A stretch of 64,000 nucleotides of DNA from Pyrenochaeta sp. MPI-SDFR-AT-0127 (lineage: Eukaryota > Ascomycota > Dothideomycetes > Pleosporales > Cucurbitariaceae): positions 186,001 to 250,000 of the forward strand of contig JAGTJM010000006.1 of NCBI GenBank assembly GCA_020747015.1, written 5' to 3'. Below, in pieces: positions 32,574-44,310 of the stretch (the first letter of the stretch is position 1; each line of letters opens with the position of its first letter). The notes beneath the pieces were generated by a model. The model ran no database searches. It saw nothing but the letters and a program-made list of their open reading frames with translations, and was not told where the DNA came from. The translations under genes and the position numbers were made by a program.

Positions 32574-35500
32574 ATGGCGCCTACGAAGAGAAAGCGGAAC
32601 TCCATCAGAAGTGCCCCAAACAAGCGCCCCAAGTCCGACCAAGAGAGCGGAAACCAGCACGACGCAGACGAGAACCCCATATATCACAAGGCGCACTGTA
32701 TATTGAGAGAGCGATTTCATCGAGGAGAGCTTCAATACCAAATTAAATGGGAAGGGACTGATTCAAATACTGGGAAAGCGTGGGAACATACGTGGGAACC
32801 CAGTGAGAACGCGAACGAAGCTCTCGTCGCAACTTGGAAGGAAGAGAAGGCGCAAAGGATCACCGACAGCACAGGCGGCAGGGCAGTCATTAGAAGGCCA
32901 AGAGGAGTTCTAAAAAGGCAGCAGACTGGACAGCGACCGGTACGGCGCAAGCCCGAGTCCTACGTGATCGACAGCAGCCCACAGCCTTCCACCGCACAGT
33001 CGTCCACTCTACGTTCCGAACCCTCGACTCCAGCTCGCGACAGCAGTGTATTGATAGCCGGGTCTAGCACGAGCACGACCCCAATCGCTACCCCAGCACA
33101 TTCACCACGTCTATCGCCACGAGTACAGATCGCTGCCAGAGGCAGTAGTTACGAGCGGGACGAGTTCGAGCGAATCTCTCAACTAGCAGCGTCACAATTC
33201 ACATCCACTCAATCGCACACCCAAGTGACTGATCTAGATAGCTCGCAGATCTTCACCGCAACAGGACCATTCTCCTCCGGCATTGTTCCTGATTCTCAGA
33301 GTTCTGCTGGTGAGGCGAGCTTCATACCTGCGACACAACAGACGACAGACACCAACCAAGGAAGCTCCGTCGCAAACGATTCGCAATACGAAGAGGAAAT
33401 TACAAAAGACACAGTTCGTCTGCAATACTCACATAAAAGCATTCATGCAGGTGCTAACAGTACGCTGCAGGGCCTGCTTGAAATCATCCAAGAAGCTACT
33501 TCACGCGCCGTCTCACCAGTGATATCTATTCCAGAAACTATCCCAGATATAGTTACGCATTCGCAGAGCCAGAATCAGAGTGTCGACGTACAAAACCTGG
33601 GAGAAGTTCCGGACACATTCGACACCGTAGACCAGAGTGTTGCACAGCAATACGGTGAATCTGGCGCACCAGATCTTACAGGCGTTGGAGTGGTCGATTG
33701 GTTAATCACGCCGGTACATGCAAGCAAAGTCCCGGCTCAAGCGGGTGAGAAGAGCATTGATATCCCAGCTTCATCGCACATTGCACCTCTGCAGTTGGAA
33801 CAAAGGAAGGCCGAACCGTCCTCACGTGGTCAAGGGCAGGAGGGCAGCATTCTGAACGAATCCTTGGGACCGGGCTACTGTCGCAGTCATTCGCCCATAG
33901 GAGAAGATCAAGTAACCGATACTATTCCGCAGTCTGTCGACACATCAACCACTGATACAGAAGAGGAAATTCAGCGTAGTGACTTTGGGCCCAATTCACA
34001 GATAACTCGCTCAACGGCGCAATCGGCAGAATCTCGAGAGCAGAACGCGCAAGCCGTACCGACAGAAGTAGACTTGAGCACGCAGGAGGACATAACCGAA
34101 ACCATACGGCCAACGGTTGAGGAGGAGTACGTTTCTCACTGCGCTAGCCTTGAGTTGCGACACGACTCATCCCAAGAAACCCCAGAGCCTCAATCAAGAT
34201 CTGCGCAAAATAGCTTTTCTCCAATACCTCCCCCGCCCAGCCATTCGCTCGGTACACAGGACTCAAAGTTACCACCAAGACCCACCACACCAGTATTAAC
34301 GTCTTCGCTATCAATCATGGCAAACCACGATACTGGAGATGAGGTTGCGCGACTGTTAAAGGAAGGACTGGCGAAACGGCAAACCGAAAATCCTTATACT
34401 CCTTCCAGGCGCATTGCCAGGTCATCTTTCACGCCATCTATCGCAACTCCAGCTCAGGCTCCAGTTTCAGAAGACCTGGTTTCCTCCCTCACCTCAGCAA
34501 GGAGATTACTAAGGACAAATGCATCTCCTTCTGCTGTAGACTTAGAAGGTACGAGGTCGCCTTCATCAATAACAGATCGATCGCCGGCCCCACAAGCACC
34601 GACCTCATTAAGGACAGTTGCTTTTGCACCCAACAACAGTGTACATGCAGCGCCATCTAACAATGCGGATGTGGCTACTAGTACTGGTGGTCGACCTGGA
34701 TCGGCTGAAATTGAAGTCATAGTTGTAACAAACGATGAAGGATCAACTCTAGACGGGCCATCAGCGACGGACCCTGAAGATAACGAGCTAAGCGATGTTG
34801 ACGATGATGACAGTGAGAGCCTTCTTAACGATGACCTGAACCTGGAGCGCGAGGAATATATTGTACCACTTTTTATTGAGGGGCGACAGTGGGACGCGTA
34901 CACCGAGTACATTCAGCAGAAAAAGGATCTTCTAGACCAATTTGTCAAAGACCCTCGTGGCTTCAGCCCTCTGTCAAAAGTCGAGGAAGTTCTCTCCTAC
35001 TTGAGGGCTATTGAAACTCACATTGACCTCGTGTTCGCCGAAACCGAGAACTCTTCTTGGGTTGACATGAATTCAGCATCACAGACCGAGTTCGCGGCTC
35101 AGTTCGGCATGGAGAACTCCACAAAGTTCAGGTTCCTACACTCGTTGTTTCATCATCTGCGAGATCATGACAAACACATTGTGCTAGTCACCGAAAAAGA
35201 TAACGATTCGCTTTTCAGTATTCTCGAAACTTTTTGTAGGGCTAAATCTGTCAATTACAGTATGCCAACTAAAGGTCGTCAAGCGGACCCAGCGCATACT
35301 GAAGGAACTCTGTTTGTCACCATATTGCCCGGTAATGCATCGCCAATCATCCGAGCCCCAGACCTTATCATCTGTTTGGACGGCGTTCAGCAGGCGACCC
35401 AGTTGCGGCAGAATAATTGGGCTCAGCCCATTGGCCAAGATCTTGTGCCAGTGCTGCATTTGGTGATACCTCGAGCGGTAGGTCACATTGAACGCTACAT

Positions 35501-36754
35501 CTCGCCAGCTCTAGATGTTAGAGAACGCATACACACGACTCTGTTAAGCTTGGCGCAGATGCGCGGAGAGCTTGGCAAACCCATGGATGGAGATACACCG
35601 CGAGCGCCGATAGCGGCTGCGCAGGTTGTCGATTGGCTTACTACTGACAATGATGATAACGGGCTGAGTTGGCCGCTGCCCTCTATCGGCAGTGTCAAGG
35701 ATGTTATCGAATACCAGACTCAGATGTCGCAAACATCGCAGAGGTCGAGTACGCCCCCGGCACCTGAGCGGACCAAACGCCCTCTGGCAAGTTTGACACT
35801 GACACACTACTGCACGAGCAATTACTGACAGCCTGGTAGGATGATGAAGATCTTGATCCAGCGAAGCGTATGCGATTCACCCCGCAACCACAAACCGTTA
35901 CAGGCTCAAGTATGACAAATATCGAGAATGAAGCGACTCACATAAGTGATTCAATACCTGGAACGGCAGCCGATATAGCAAACCTCCGAAGACAATTAGC
36001 CCGAACAGAAGAGGCATATGAGAAGGAACGCGCTGGACGTAAAGCAGAAGAGCAGCGCTTCCGGGACCATGAAGTGCTCTGGGATAAACAGCAGACTGTG
36101 CATGAAGATTTGACTCGAGAGTATCGCTTGCTCCTCGGCCAACAAAAGGTAGTAGAAGAGAAGCTCGAGTCAATGACGAAGAACAACGAAACGCTGCGTG
36201 AACGCCTCGTCGCCAAAACAGCAGAAATCCGCCAACTCACAAACCAACTCGAAGAACAACGCACTACTCATCTCCTTTCCGACGATGCGAAGATTGGCGA
36301 GATCACACGCTTACGTAAAGAACTGGCAACAGCGCTAGAGGATAAAGAACGTGCGGTCAAAAGTAAGAAGACGAGCGACAGCATGCTTGATTACACAAAA
36401 GAGCAATACCGCAATGCTCAAGACAGCGCTACTTCCTCGCAAGCCACTATTGACCAACTCACTGAAGAGAACGCCAAGCTCAGCCACGCCGCGTCCGGAC
36501 AGCCTGCAATATTGAAAGGCCTGCATCTTGAAAGGCAGTATGAGAACCAAGACAAACAGTTGAAAAGCCTGCGAGCCGAGAGCACCATCTTGAAAAGAAC
36601 TCTATGGCAAAAGGATGAAGAGCTGCAGAGGGCGCGCAACGTGGGACGTATGGGCGTTGGAACACGCGCGCAGAGTGCTACGCCCCAGCCAAAGGTCAGA
36701 AGTCGCGCGGCAAGCCCAATGGGAGGGCGTTTGAGTAATCTCCGGAATGGATGA
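32574..36754 (+). CDS. Chromodomain protein with class II HDAC complex subunit 2/3 (Hda2/3) domain and coiled coil
   Basis: Exon 1 32574-35786, exon 2 35840-36754, joined by a probable GC-AG intron (GCAAGT donor); 1375 residues. Order of parts: basic N-terminus; chromodomain ~36-92 (RGELQYQIKWEG, HTWEPSENANEALVATWKEE); a long Ser/Thr/Gln-rich disordered region (~95-740); acidic stretch DVDDDDSESLLNDD; Hda2/3 domain ~760-1050 (VPLFIEGRQWDAYTEYIQQK, FRFLHSLFHHLRDHDKHIVL, PDLIICLDGVQQ), a helicase-like fold without obvious ATPase motifs; and a C-terminal coiled coil (~1115-1330, LRRQLARTEEAYEKERAG, LRERLVAKTAEIRQLTNQLE). In Neurospora the HP1-HDA-1 silencing complex includes a chromodomain protein (CDP-2), and yeast Hda1 needs Hda2/Hda3. 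A heterochromatin deacetylase scaffold role is inferred. The ATG at 32574 starts a Lys/Arg-rich MAPTKRKR; no better upstream start is in frame. Confidence 0.85.
35787..35839 (+). other. Probable GC-AG intron
   Basis: 53 nt. Exon 1 ends in CTG and the intron begins GCAAGT, the consensus for GC donors, contains a TTACTGAC branch-like site and ends GGTAG. Joining gives ERTKRPL-DDEDLDPAKRMRFT in frame. A GT donor at 35791 with an AG at 35849 also keeps the frame but starts with a weak GTTTGA and removes the acidic segment. Confidence 0.65.
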
Positions 36755-36908
36755 GTTAGCTGGAGTATTGGAAATGGATGATGACAAGACGCGGACCATG
36801 CGATGTATACGAACCATTTTTCCTCATCTGAACTCTCATTTTAGCTTTGAGTCTGGTGTAGAACTATATCCTAGATGGGCTCTGAACATATTTGTGCAGA
36901 AAGGAGTT

Positions 36909-37380
36909 TCAGCTCGCTTTAGACCTTTTGGCATTACAATACAACCATTCCGTTTCTGATAAACCAAGTGAATACTGCCAGCTTATTCCTGAGCCTCTGA
37001 TAATCCTTTTGAGCAGAGCCTTTCCTTTACTCAGAGCCTTCAGCGCTGAATTATTGCCGAGACTACATAATTAGCAATTTCCTATGCTCTGTGGGGTGTT
37101 TAACTTACTTGGTGATGGAGTTTAGCAAAATCGACACTGCGCATTCACTTGTGGTGCCTGTACGATGTTTCTTAGGCGCCGGAGTTGCGCAGAATCCAGA
37201 TTTGCCTGACGGCGTAATTTTGGAGCCGCATTGAAAGGGTACCTCCGTAAATGCATGACCACAGACATTCGAGTAATAGATATACCAACCGCAAGGACAA
37301 TTGCCTGGGTTAGTGGGGTCGTTGATGAGATGGCGTACGACATCTCGCCCCGTGTCACCTGGTGTGATAGGTACTGCCAT
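36909..37380 (-). CDS. Small Cys/His protein, two exons
   Basis: Exon 1 37380-37109, exon 2 37062-36909; intron 37063-37108 (46 nt) has GTAAGT, GCTAAT and TGTAG. The spliced protein has 141 residues. The first half carries paired Cys and one His in the pattern CPCGWYIYYSNVCGHAFTEV, then QCGSK and GFCATPAP, and resembles small fungal proteins with a CGH-x-C zinc-binding-like core (inference). The second half is basic (LSKGKALLKRIIRG) and ends ...YCNAKRSKAS. No signal peptide, so it is not an obvious effector. Without splicing the ORF would stop at 91 codons right after the donor, which supports the intron. Family unknown; the second exon is less certain than the first. Confidence 0.5.
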
Positions 37381-38010
37381 ATTGATGGGAGAATATATGA
37401 AAGAAGTCGAGTAGGGATGTTAGAACTGTGATGCCAAATCGAAGGCGACGTTGTAATAAGATAGTATTGAGTTAGAAGTAGTCAAAGAATGAAGTGTTCA
37501 AGTCTATTCCACCACTTTTAGGTATCATTCAAGAGTACTACTATTGCCTGAAACGGTCTCAAACAGCTTTACTCTTCAATTTCGTTTGTATTCTTACCTC
37601 GCCTCGCGACAATAATTCAAGTATGAACTCACGCGTGATAGTTGCACTCTACCCATGAGGAAATCGACTCACAAACGTAAAATCAAATGATTGGACAAGA
37701 ATTCCCAAAGCTATAACAAACGTGCCAACACGTCATATTTGCATTGGTGCATTGAATGTGGGCTTCATTTTCGGACACTTGAATGCCTGGAACAAACGAT
37801 CTTGGTGGTTGGATAACGTGGTTCGCCAGCAGTGGCCAACTATCATAGCTGCCTTGGCGCGTGCCCTGAACACCAGCCCTAGCTCCACTTAACCTCTCCA
37901 TGACCACCGATCTTTGAAGTCGAACGAGGCGACGCAGCCAGTATCAAGGTCTATCTCCTGTCCAGACTACCGAAGCAAAGTCAACCACTTTTTAAACTCC
38001 TCATTTTACT
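37381..38010. other. Divergent intergenic region
   Basis: Lies between the small Cys gene and the kinase-like gene. No coding sequence recognised; promoters of both are expected here. Confidence 0.5.
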
Positions 38011-39225
38011 ATGATTAAACCCCAGGAAAGATTCCTCTCGGAGGGTCAGTGTTACTTTGGTCCAAGAGAGGATCCCAGGACCGAAGCTCATTGCAGTGTC
38101 TGGGATTGGGACCAACTGCGCATGGTCAAGGTCAAAGGGTCTGCTAAGCTCTTTCCTGCTTATGAAGACGTGGAGGTTCCAGTGTTGGCGAAGTTCGCTG
38201 ATTCTCTATTGCCGGAGGTTCGCGCGGTAACAGTGGACAAAGACGGGCTTCTGTCCGACATCTCGACAGACCCGGAAGAGGATGACACTGAGTTTGTCCC
38301 ATATCTCCCCCTCTCTGAAGTTGAGTCACTCGCCGATGCTCGTACAGTCAAGTACTCCAAACTTCAAGAGCTAGATCGGCTTGGACCAGGTGTCGATCTC
38401 TCCTCGTATGAAGACGAATTCGGAAGTCCTCGACGCGTCGCCTTCAAATTCAATACATTGGGGAAACCTCGGATGCTGCAGATGGCTTGGGACGAACTAC
38501 ACGTTCTCAAAACCCTACCGCCGCATCCCAATCTGGTACCACTGGACCGCGTCGTCCTAGAAGACGCAGAGTCTCGGGTCATTGGTTTCACAACTGATTA
38601 CATCCCAGGTGGAACTCTTGAAAATCCGTTGATCCCATTTCGATTCGAATGGCTGCAGCAGCTCACTCAACTCGTGGATTTCCTGAATCTAGACCTGGGC
38701 ATCATGCACCAAGACATTGCACCCCGAAACCTACTCGTCCACCCCAACACGCAGAAACTCCTTCTATTCGATTTTGACTGGGTTGCGTGTGGAAAGAAAG
38801 GCTTGCTGGATGGTCGGGACGATGTGACTGGTGTAGTCTTCACTTTGTACGAGCTCATCACGAACGATACACACTTTACGAGTATCCCCCACTGGGAACG
38901 CAACATGGAAATGGTCCAGAGCATTCCGAAGTGGCCTTGCAGCCGGAAACTGGACGCAGATGTATCGAGATTTCGCGATTTCTTGAATGCATGGGTCGCG
39001 ACGCGAAGATCGGACCAGGACATGCAGCGATATCTCAACGCACCTAATCGACTTACATGGCCGGACATACCAATCCCGTCTGACTATAGGGTGCCTTTTA
39101 AGCTAGGTCAAACATCAGGTGGAGAGATATTATGGGGAACACGCCCGCGATACAGACGAACTGCGATAGAGCAAGGGCTATATTGCTTTCCGTGGGAGAG
39201 ATTACCACAGAGTAGGATGAAATGA
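38011..39225 (+). CDS. Protein kinase-like protein, fungal lineage type
   Basis: Single exon, 404 residues. An N-terminal ~115-residue region of unknown fold precedes a kinase fold: beta-3 lysine in RRVAFKFN (K146), alpha-C Glu in WDELHVLKTLP (E162), hinge-like FTTDYIPGGTL, catalytic loop IMHQDIAPRNLLVHP (D235, N240) and the metal motif LLFDFDW (D254). The catalytic loop is HQD instead of HRD and the metal motif is DFD instead of DFG. No classical activation-loop APE or GxGxxG glycine loop is evident. Such proteins are multiplied in Pezizomycotina and largely uncharacterised. All catalytic residues are present, so activity is possible, on protein or small-molecule substrate. Confidence 0.8.
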   Translation: MIKPQERFLSEGQCYFGPREDPRTEAHCSVWDWDQLRMVKVKGSAKLFPAYEDVEVPVLAKFADSLLPEVRAVTVDKDGLLSDISTDPEEDDTEFVPYLPLSEVESLADARTVKYSKLQELDRLGPGVDLSSYEDEFGSPRRVAFKFNTLGKPRMLQMAWDELHVLKTLPPHPNLVPLDRVVLEDAESRVIGFTTDYIPGGTLENPLIPFRFEWLQQLTQLVDFLNLDLGIMHQDIAPRNLLVHPNTQKLLLFDFDWVACGKKGLLDGRDDVTGVVFTLYELITNDTHFTSIPHWERNMEMVQSIPKWPCSRKLDADVSRFRDFLNAWVATRRSDQDMQRYLNAPNRLTWPDIPIPSDYRVPFKLGQTSGGEILWGTRPRYRRTAIEQGLYCFPWERLPQSRMK

Positions 39226-41034
39226 TCAGCTAGTATCACAGGCTTGCATTAGGGTAGCACTTCGGTATGGACTCGAAAAGATATTTACAAATGCACGTGT
39301 GGAGCCCTCACTTGCTTCGGGAAGACCGCAGGGCTCTTGTGTGAAAAGATGGTTGAGATGGAGACTCTCTAGACTAAGCGCTAATTACAGACCTTGTTGA
39401 GAGTATTGCCTGCAAGTATGTTAATAATCCTCTACCCCAGATGTTGATCCATGCCGCATCAGCAGGCCACCTGCAATAGGGTTCGTCTGCAAGGTTTTGA
39501 CACGGGCAGAGGCCAACGTCAGCATCAATCTTGCTCAATATTCATGAGCACGCGATATTCCCCAGATTTGCACGCCACCCTTGCCCAATGTTGGATTAGC
39601 GGGAGCGCGCCGGGATGACATCGACGGCGTTGCCGAAACGTTTCATGGTTTGCGGTGCTGCAGGGCGTCCCACTAGGCCTATATGGAGATGTACAGCATC
39701 AGCCTTGCGTCTGTGTGGTGTGAGTGTGCAGACGACATGGTGAGCATGGTGGCTTGGGTGGCTGCTTTGGGGTACATATTGTTGGGTACGAGGAGGAGGG
39801 CGTTGAGCGGGGAAGCTGAAGAGGGATGAGATTTTAATTGTGAGAAATGCTTGGGAGGACGAGATGGTGTGTGTGAAACGGCTCCCATGTTGTCGCTTTC
39901 CAAGGCGATGATGGCATTGGCGCGCTAAAGGCTGTTGAGGTTAGCAGGGGAGGCCTCAGCGGCCAAGCAAATGCTGTGGGGTACTGGGCGGGCTCGTCGC
40001 AGGCTTGAGGGCGCAAAGCCTCACTCTAACGATTTCTTAAAACGCCTTCGCATCTTGACTCAACATCGACCAAACCCGAAAAGCTTAAGTATCAACATCG
40101 TCCGGTGAAATGTAACGCAGCTTTGTGCAACGGGCTGAATCCGCCGGTACCGGTCAGTCAGAGATATCCTTGGGTGGCCTGATAGTGTGATCCGGCGACT
40201 TGGACAACGCTGCACGTCGTGAGGTTACACCATGTCAGACACAGCGATGCGCTTGGCCTTTCATTTTGTCTCCACACCAACCCCAGCAACGACGTATTTT
40301 TCAGCGGCTTGCTAACACCCTTGGAGCTAAGTCGGTCAGGTTCTGGCCGTCCACTGATGGGTGCGAGAAATCTTTGTCACCTTGGCGCAAGCTCATCGCA
40401 GCTTTGTCCTTGCTTTTCAGTGACTTGAATAAATGGGCGTCAAAACGGTAGAACAAAAGATGATCTTGCATTGGTTCTGATGATCTCTCGTGCCCTGGCT
40501 GCGCAAGGCATTTTGATCGCCTATCGTAGACTGCGAGTGTACGGCTGGCGGATGGTGATGAGCGACACCAGAAGAACCGCAGATCGCGTTGCGCACTCGT
40601 CGTATCCACGGTATCACCGCATGCCAAGATGTCCAAGAAGCGCGGAAACGCATAAAAGGAGACCGCCCAGGCGCACTCCACCTTACATCTGCATGTGGAA
40701 GAGGGAGGGGCAGCGCCACTGACGTTGCTGATCTTCGGGGGTGAATGCACGGTGCACGGCCTGGCTGTTTGTGGTTTTGTTATTGGCTGATTCCGCAGCT
40801 GCGCGTGATTCCGCAGCCCTGCAACAGAGTAACATTGACAGCCGAGCCGGGGAAACTTTGGCAAAGGGAGCTCTGCCTTGTACGACGACGCTATGCCCTG
40901 CTTCTCATATAGCCGTGCAGCCTGCAGCTTGGCCTCTGCTCAAGCTCCCCGCAGAGCTTATAAGCAAATACTCGCCCGGCCGCACATCCCTTCACCAAGA
41001 CGATACCGGAGCTCCGTGTCCCTGCTACTCAAAC
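39226..41034. other. Intergenic, 1.8 kb, upstream of the transporter
   Basis: No gene seen. A minus-strand 187-codon ORF (40301-40864) has no ATG at its start and no domain. A TTATAAG at 40958-40964 lies 71 nt before the transporter ATG and may be its TATA box. Confidence 0.5.
40958..40964 (+). promoter_or_regulatory. Candidate TATA box of the sugar transporter
   Basis: TTATAAG, 71 nt upstream of the ATG at 41035, preceded by a CCCCGC block that resembles a carbon-repression (CreA-type) core. Inference from sequence only. Confidence 0.3.
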
Positions 41035-43310
41035 ATGGCTGAGCCTGAGAAGGAGACCAAGGTGGAGTAAGCACCACCACATGCAGAGTCCACTTCTTGA
41101 ATCATTTTGTTGACCATAATTGTCCAGGCTAACCCTTGACGAACAACAAGAGCGTAAAAGCTCCGTCCGTGATCATGAAAAGCTTCGCAGAGAGAGTATT
41201 GCCCGATTAACAGCCAACATCGAGGGAGAGTGAGTAGTCTCCAGTAAAGTATCCCATACCACTGCTCATTCGCGTAGGGTCCGTAACCCGCTAGTTGGCC
41301 TTTCGAGAGAAGAGCTCCTGGCAGATGTCCATAGCTTCGCCCAGGAACACCAGCTCGAGGATGTCGAGCCACTTCTTATCAAAGGCGCTCTGGTTGCGCA
41401 ATCTCCGGCCCTGTTCGAGGACCTCGAAGATCTGGATGATGCTGACCGCGATGCTATTCGTGAAGAGATCACCCATCGCTTCAAGCTGCCTCGCACTCTA
41501 TACTTGACAATCATTCTCAACTCAGTTGCGGCTGCCATCCAGGGTTGGGATCAAACGGGCTCCAATGGAGCTAACCTGACCTTTGGTGAGGCATTTGGGA
41601 TTCCAGACTCTGGTCCGAAATGCCTCGCAGCTGGAACGTGTGAGAAGAACAGCTGGATTATTGGTTTTGTGAATGCCTGTCCCTATATTGCCATTGCTCT
41701 CTTCTGCGCCTGGATTTCTGATCCTGTCAATGAACTTGTCGGCCGCCGTGGAACAATCTTCATTGCGGCCATCTTCTCTCTGTTGGCTCCCATTGGTTCC
41801 GGATTAACTCAGAAATGGGGTCAGCTGGCTGCTTGTCGTGTTCTCCTCGGTATCGGTATGGGACTCAAAGAAGTTACTGTGCCTGTCTTTTCCGCCGAAG
41901 TCGTACCTGCCAGCGTTCGCGGCGGTCTAGTCATGTCATGGCAAATCTGGACAGCTTTCGGCATTTTCCTTGGTTTCTGTGCCAACTTAGCAGTCATGGT
42001 GAGTTCTACCTGAAGTTCCTCGAAAATGATTTCTCACAATGTGTTACTAGAATACCGGCTCGATCTCCTGGCGTCTGCAGTTAGGGTCTGCATTCATTCC
42101 TGCCGTCCCTCTTGTTCTTGGTGTCTGGTTCATACCAGAATCTCCAAGATGGCTTATGAAGAAACGCAAATATGCCAAAGCCTACAGGTCCTTCCTGCGC
42201 CTGCGAAACACTCCACTTCAAGCCGCTCGCGACCTCTACTACACCCATGCCCTGCTAGCTCAGGAGGATGTCTTGATCAAGGAGGCCGGTCTGAGCCCCA
42301 ACAGTAACTTCTTCACACGCTTCGTTGAGCTGTTCACTATCCCTCGTGTCCGTCGTGCAACGCAGGCTTCCGGCATCGTTATGATTGGACAACAGATGTG
42401 TGGAATTAACATCATCGCCTTCTACTCATCCACCATCTTCAAGGAGGGTGGTGCTACCGAGAAGACTGCCTTGATCGCTTCATTCGGATTTGGTCTCATC
42501 AACTTTGTGTTTGCCTGGCCTGCTGTCTGGTAAGTCATCAATGCTTTGATTGCACTTGAAACATCGTTTGACATGAATTCAGGACCATCGATACCTTCGG
42601 CCGCCGTGGGCTACTTCTCTTCACATTCCCTAACATGTTCTGGACGCTTTTGGCGGCTGGCATGTGCTACTATATCCCCAAAGAAGACCCGGCACACATG
42701 GGTCTCATCGCGTTCTTCGTGTATCTCTTTGGTGCATTTTACAGCCCTGGCGAAGGTCCAGTTCCATTTGCGTACTCAGCTGAAGTATTCCCACTCTCTC
42801 ATCGTGAGATGGGAATGTCCTGGGCTGTGGCCACGAACAACTTCTGGGCAGCGGTGTTGTCCCTTACGCTTCCTCGCATGCTGAAGGTCATGAAGCCCCA
42901 GGGTGTGTTTGGCTTCTATGCCGGTCTGAACATTGTTGCATTGGTAATGATGTAAGTAACCTCCTGATATAGCTTACGCAAGTAGATACTGACCAAATGC
43001 CAGCTTCTTATGGCTGCCAGAGACAAAGCAGCGGACGCTGGAGGAACTCGACTACATCTTTGCGGTCCCAACGCGAACGCATATGAAGTATCAGGCCGGA
43101 CCGAACCTTCGCTGGTGGATCAATACCTATATCCTCCGCAAAAAGGGTCTGTCGAAGCCTTTGCTGTACAAGCTTGGCGATCAGCGTCCCCCAGTCAGCG
43201 TCACCGCTCAACTCAGTTACGCATGGAACACATATATTCTCCGTAAGAAGGGTCTAGTCAAACCCAATGCTTACGTGAGGGCTGCGCCTGTCGGCGAAAA
43301 GCAGGTGTAG
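41035..43310 (+). CDS. MFS sugar/polyol transporter, six exons
   Basis: Exons 41035-41066, 41128-41229, 41278-41998, 42051-42529, 42583-42951, 43004-43310; introns of 48-61 nt, all GT-AG; 669 residues. The cytosolic N-terminus is ~110 residues long. Sugar-porter signatures are in order: LYLTIILNSVAAAIQGWDQTG (TM1), NELVGRRGTIF after TM2, GIGMGLKEVTVPVFSAEVVP (TM4-5), PESPRWLMKKR before the central loop, ASGIVMIGQQMCGINIIAFY (TM7), DTFGRRGLLLF and PETKQRTLEELDYIF after TM12. About 12 membrane helices are visible. The long N-terminus and GQQMCGINI suggest the inositol/polyol branch of fungal sugar porters, but the substrate cannot be read from sequence. The C-terminus contains two near-repeats of a TYILRKKGL motif about 40 residues apart. 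Confidence 0.9.
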
Positions 43311-44310
43311 ATCGTCCATGCGCATGGCGATTCGACGGTGCCTAGATCGAGCGCTATTGTCTCTGAAATCTGGCTGTCGAGATCGAGGCACACGTCCTCT
43401 ATTCAAGTGATTTATCGCCTAGTCTCTGGATGCGCCTCAGAATTCACGAGTTGATATGATGGGATGATGTTCGGTTGTAATGATGCTTGCGCTCTATACC
43501 CTCCTCGTGACTGCATACAGCCAGTCTACGTAGTCTGTCCCTAATGATGATACTTATTCAGATCCTGCGGTTAATTTGGATTGCATTGAATTGAACATGG
43601 CGTGAAATGTGTGTGTGAAGGCGAACATGGGTTTGGGGGAGGGCGGAGGTGAGGTTGACATAAGAGTTCGTTGATTACGGAAGGCATGTTCCTGACTCGA
43701 TACCATACATGTTGACTTTTCCGACTAGTTGATGCCGTATACCCATCTGCTGTGAGAACATGCATCTCGATGCTTCACTCCAAAGAATGATTCAAAAGTC
43801 GAGGTCGGACGTCTCAATTAACAATCCACAAGAACACGCTTGCCGTCAGCATCCCCACCTTAATGGCCTTTTAGCGTCAACACATCGACGCCTCTTTTTC
43901 CCGGACCTTCACATGCGCTTGCCGAGGAGAGGCCAATAGAAATGTTCAGATATTCGGAGGTGTGAATTTCCCCGGATTGAGCACTGCCAATCACATCCCA
44001 TGGTTCATGCCTCGGTATCTCGTCCCTGCATGGGGCTAACGGTCGGCCGAGTGCACTCCAGGTGGTGCAGCCGCAAGCAATGGGAAGGTGGGATGACCCT
44101 GAATCCCTCACGCATCCTGGGAAGAAGGGGAATATAAGATCTTTGACTTCCCCGGCTTATCACGGGGAGTGACTAAGGTTTGACAATCTTTACCAGCCTG
44201 AGATTGGCATCGCTTAAAGGCAACTTCCCCGCTCCTTGGAAGACCAGCCTTATCAAGTCGTCTTCAAATATCGTAACGACGCAAAACTAGCTTCTCAAGC
44301 GGACTTCAAG
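43311..44310. other. Intergenic, 1.0 kb
   Basis: 3' flank of the transporter and MPO1 promoter. Nothing else recognised. Confidence 0.5.

Noticed and set aside
40301..40864. 187-codon ORF on the minus strand upstream of the transporter
   Set aside because: Starts with TTG, no domain, Ser/Cys-rich chance composition, no introns or neighbours to support it.
40741..41070. ORF with a signal-peptide-like N-terminus running into the transporter start
   Set aside because: Begins with GTG, not ATG; it is the transporter leader in the same frame, and the real ATG is at 41035.
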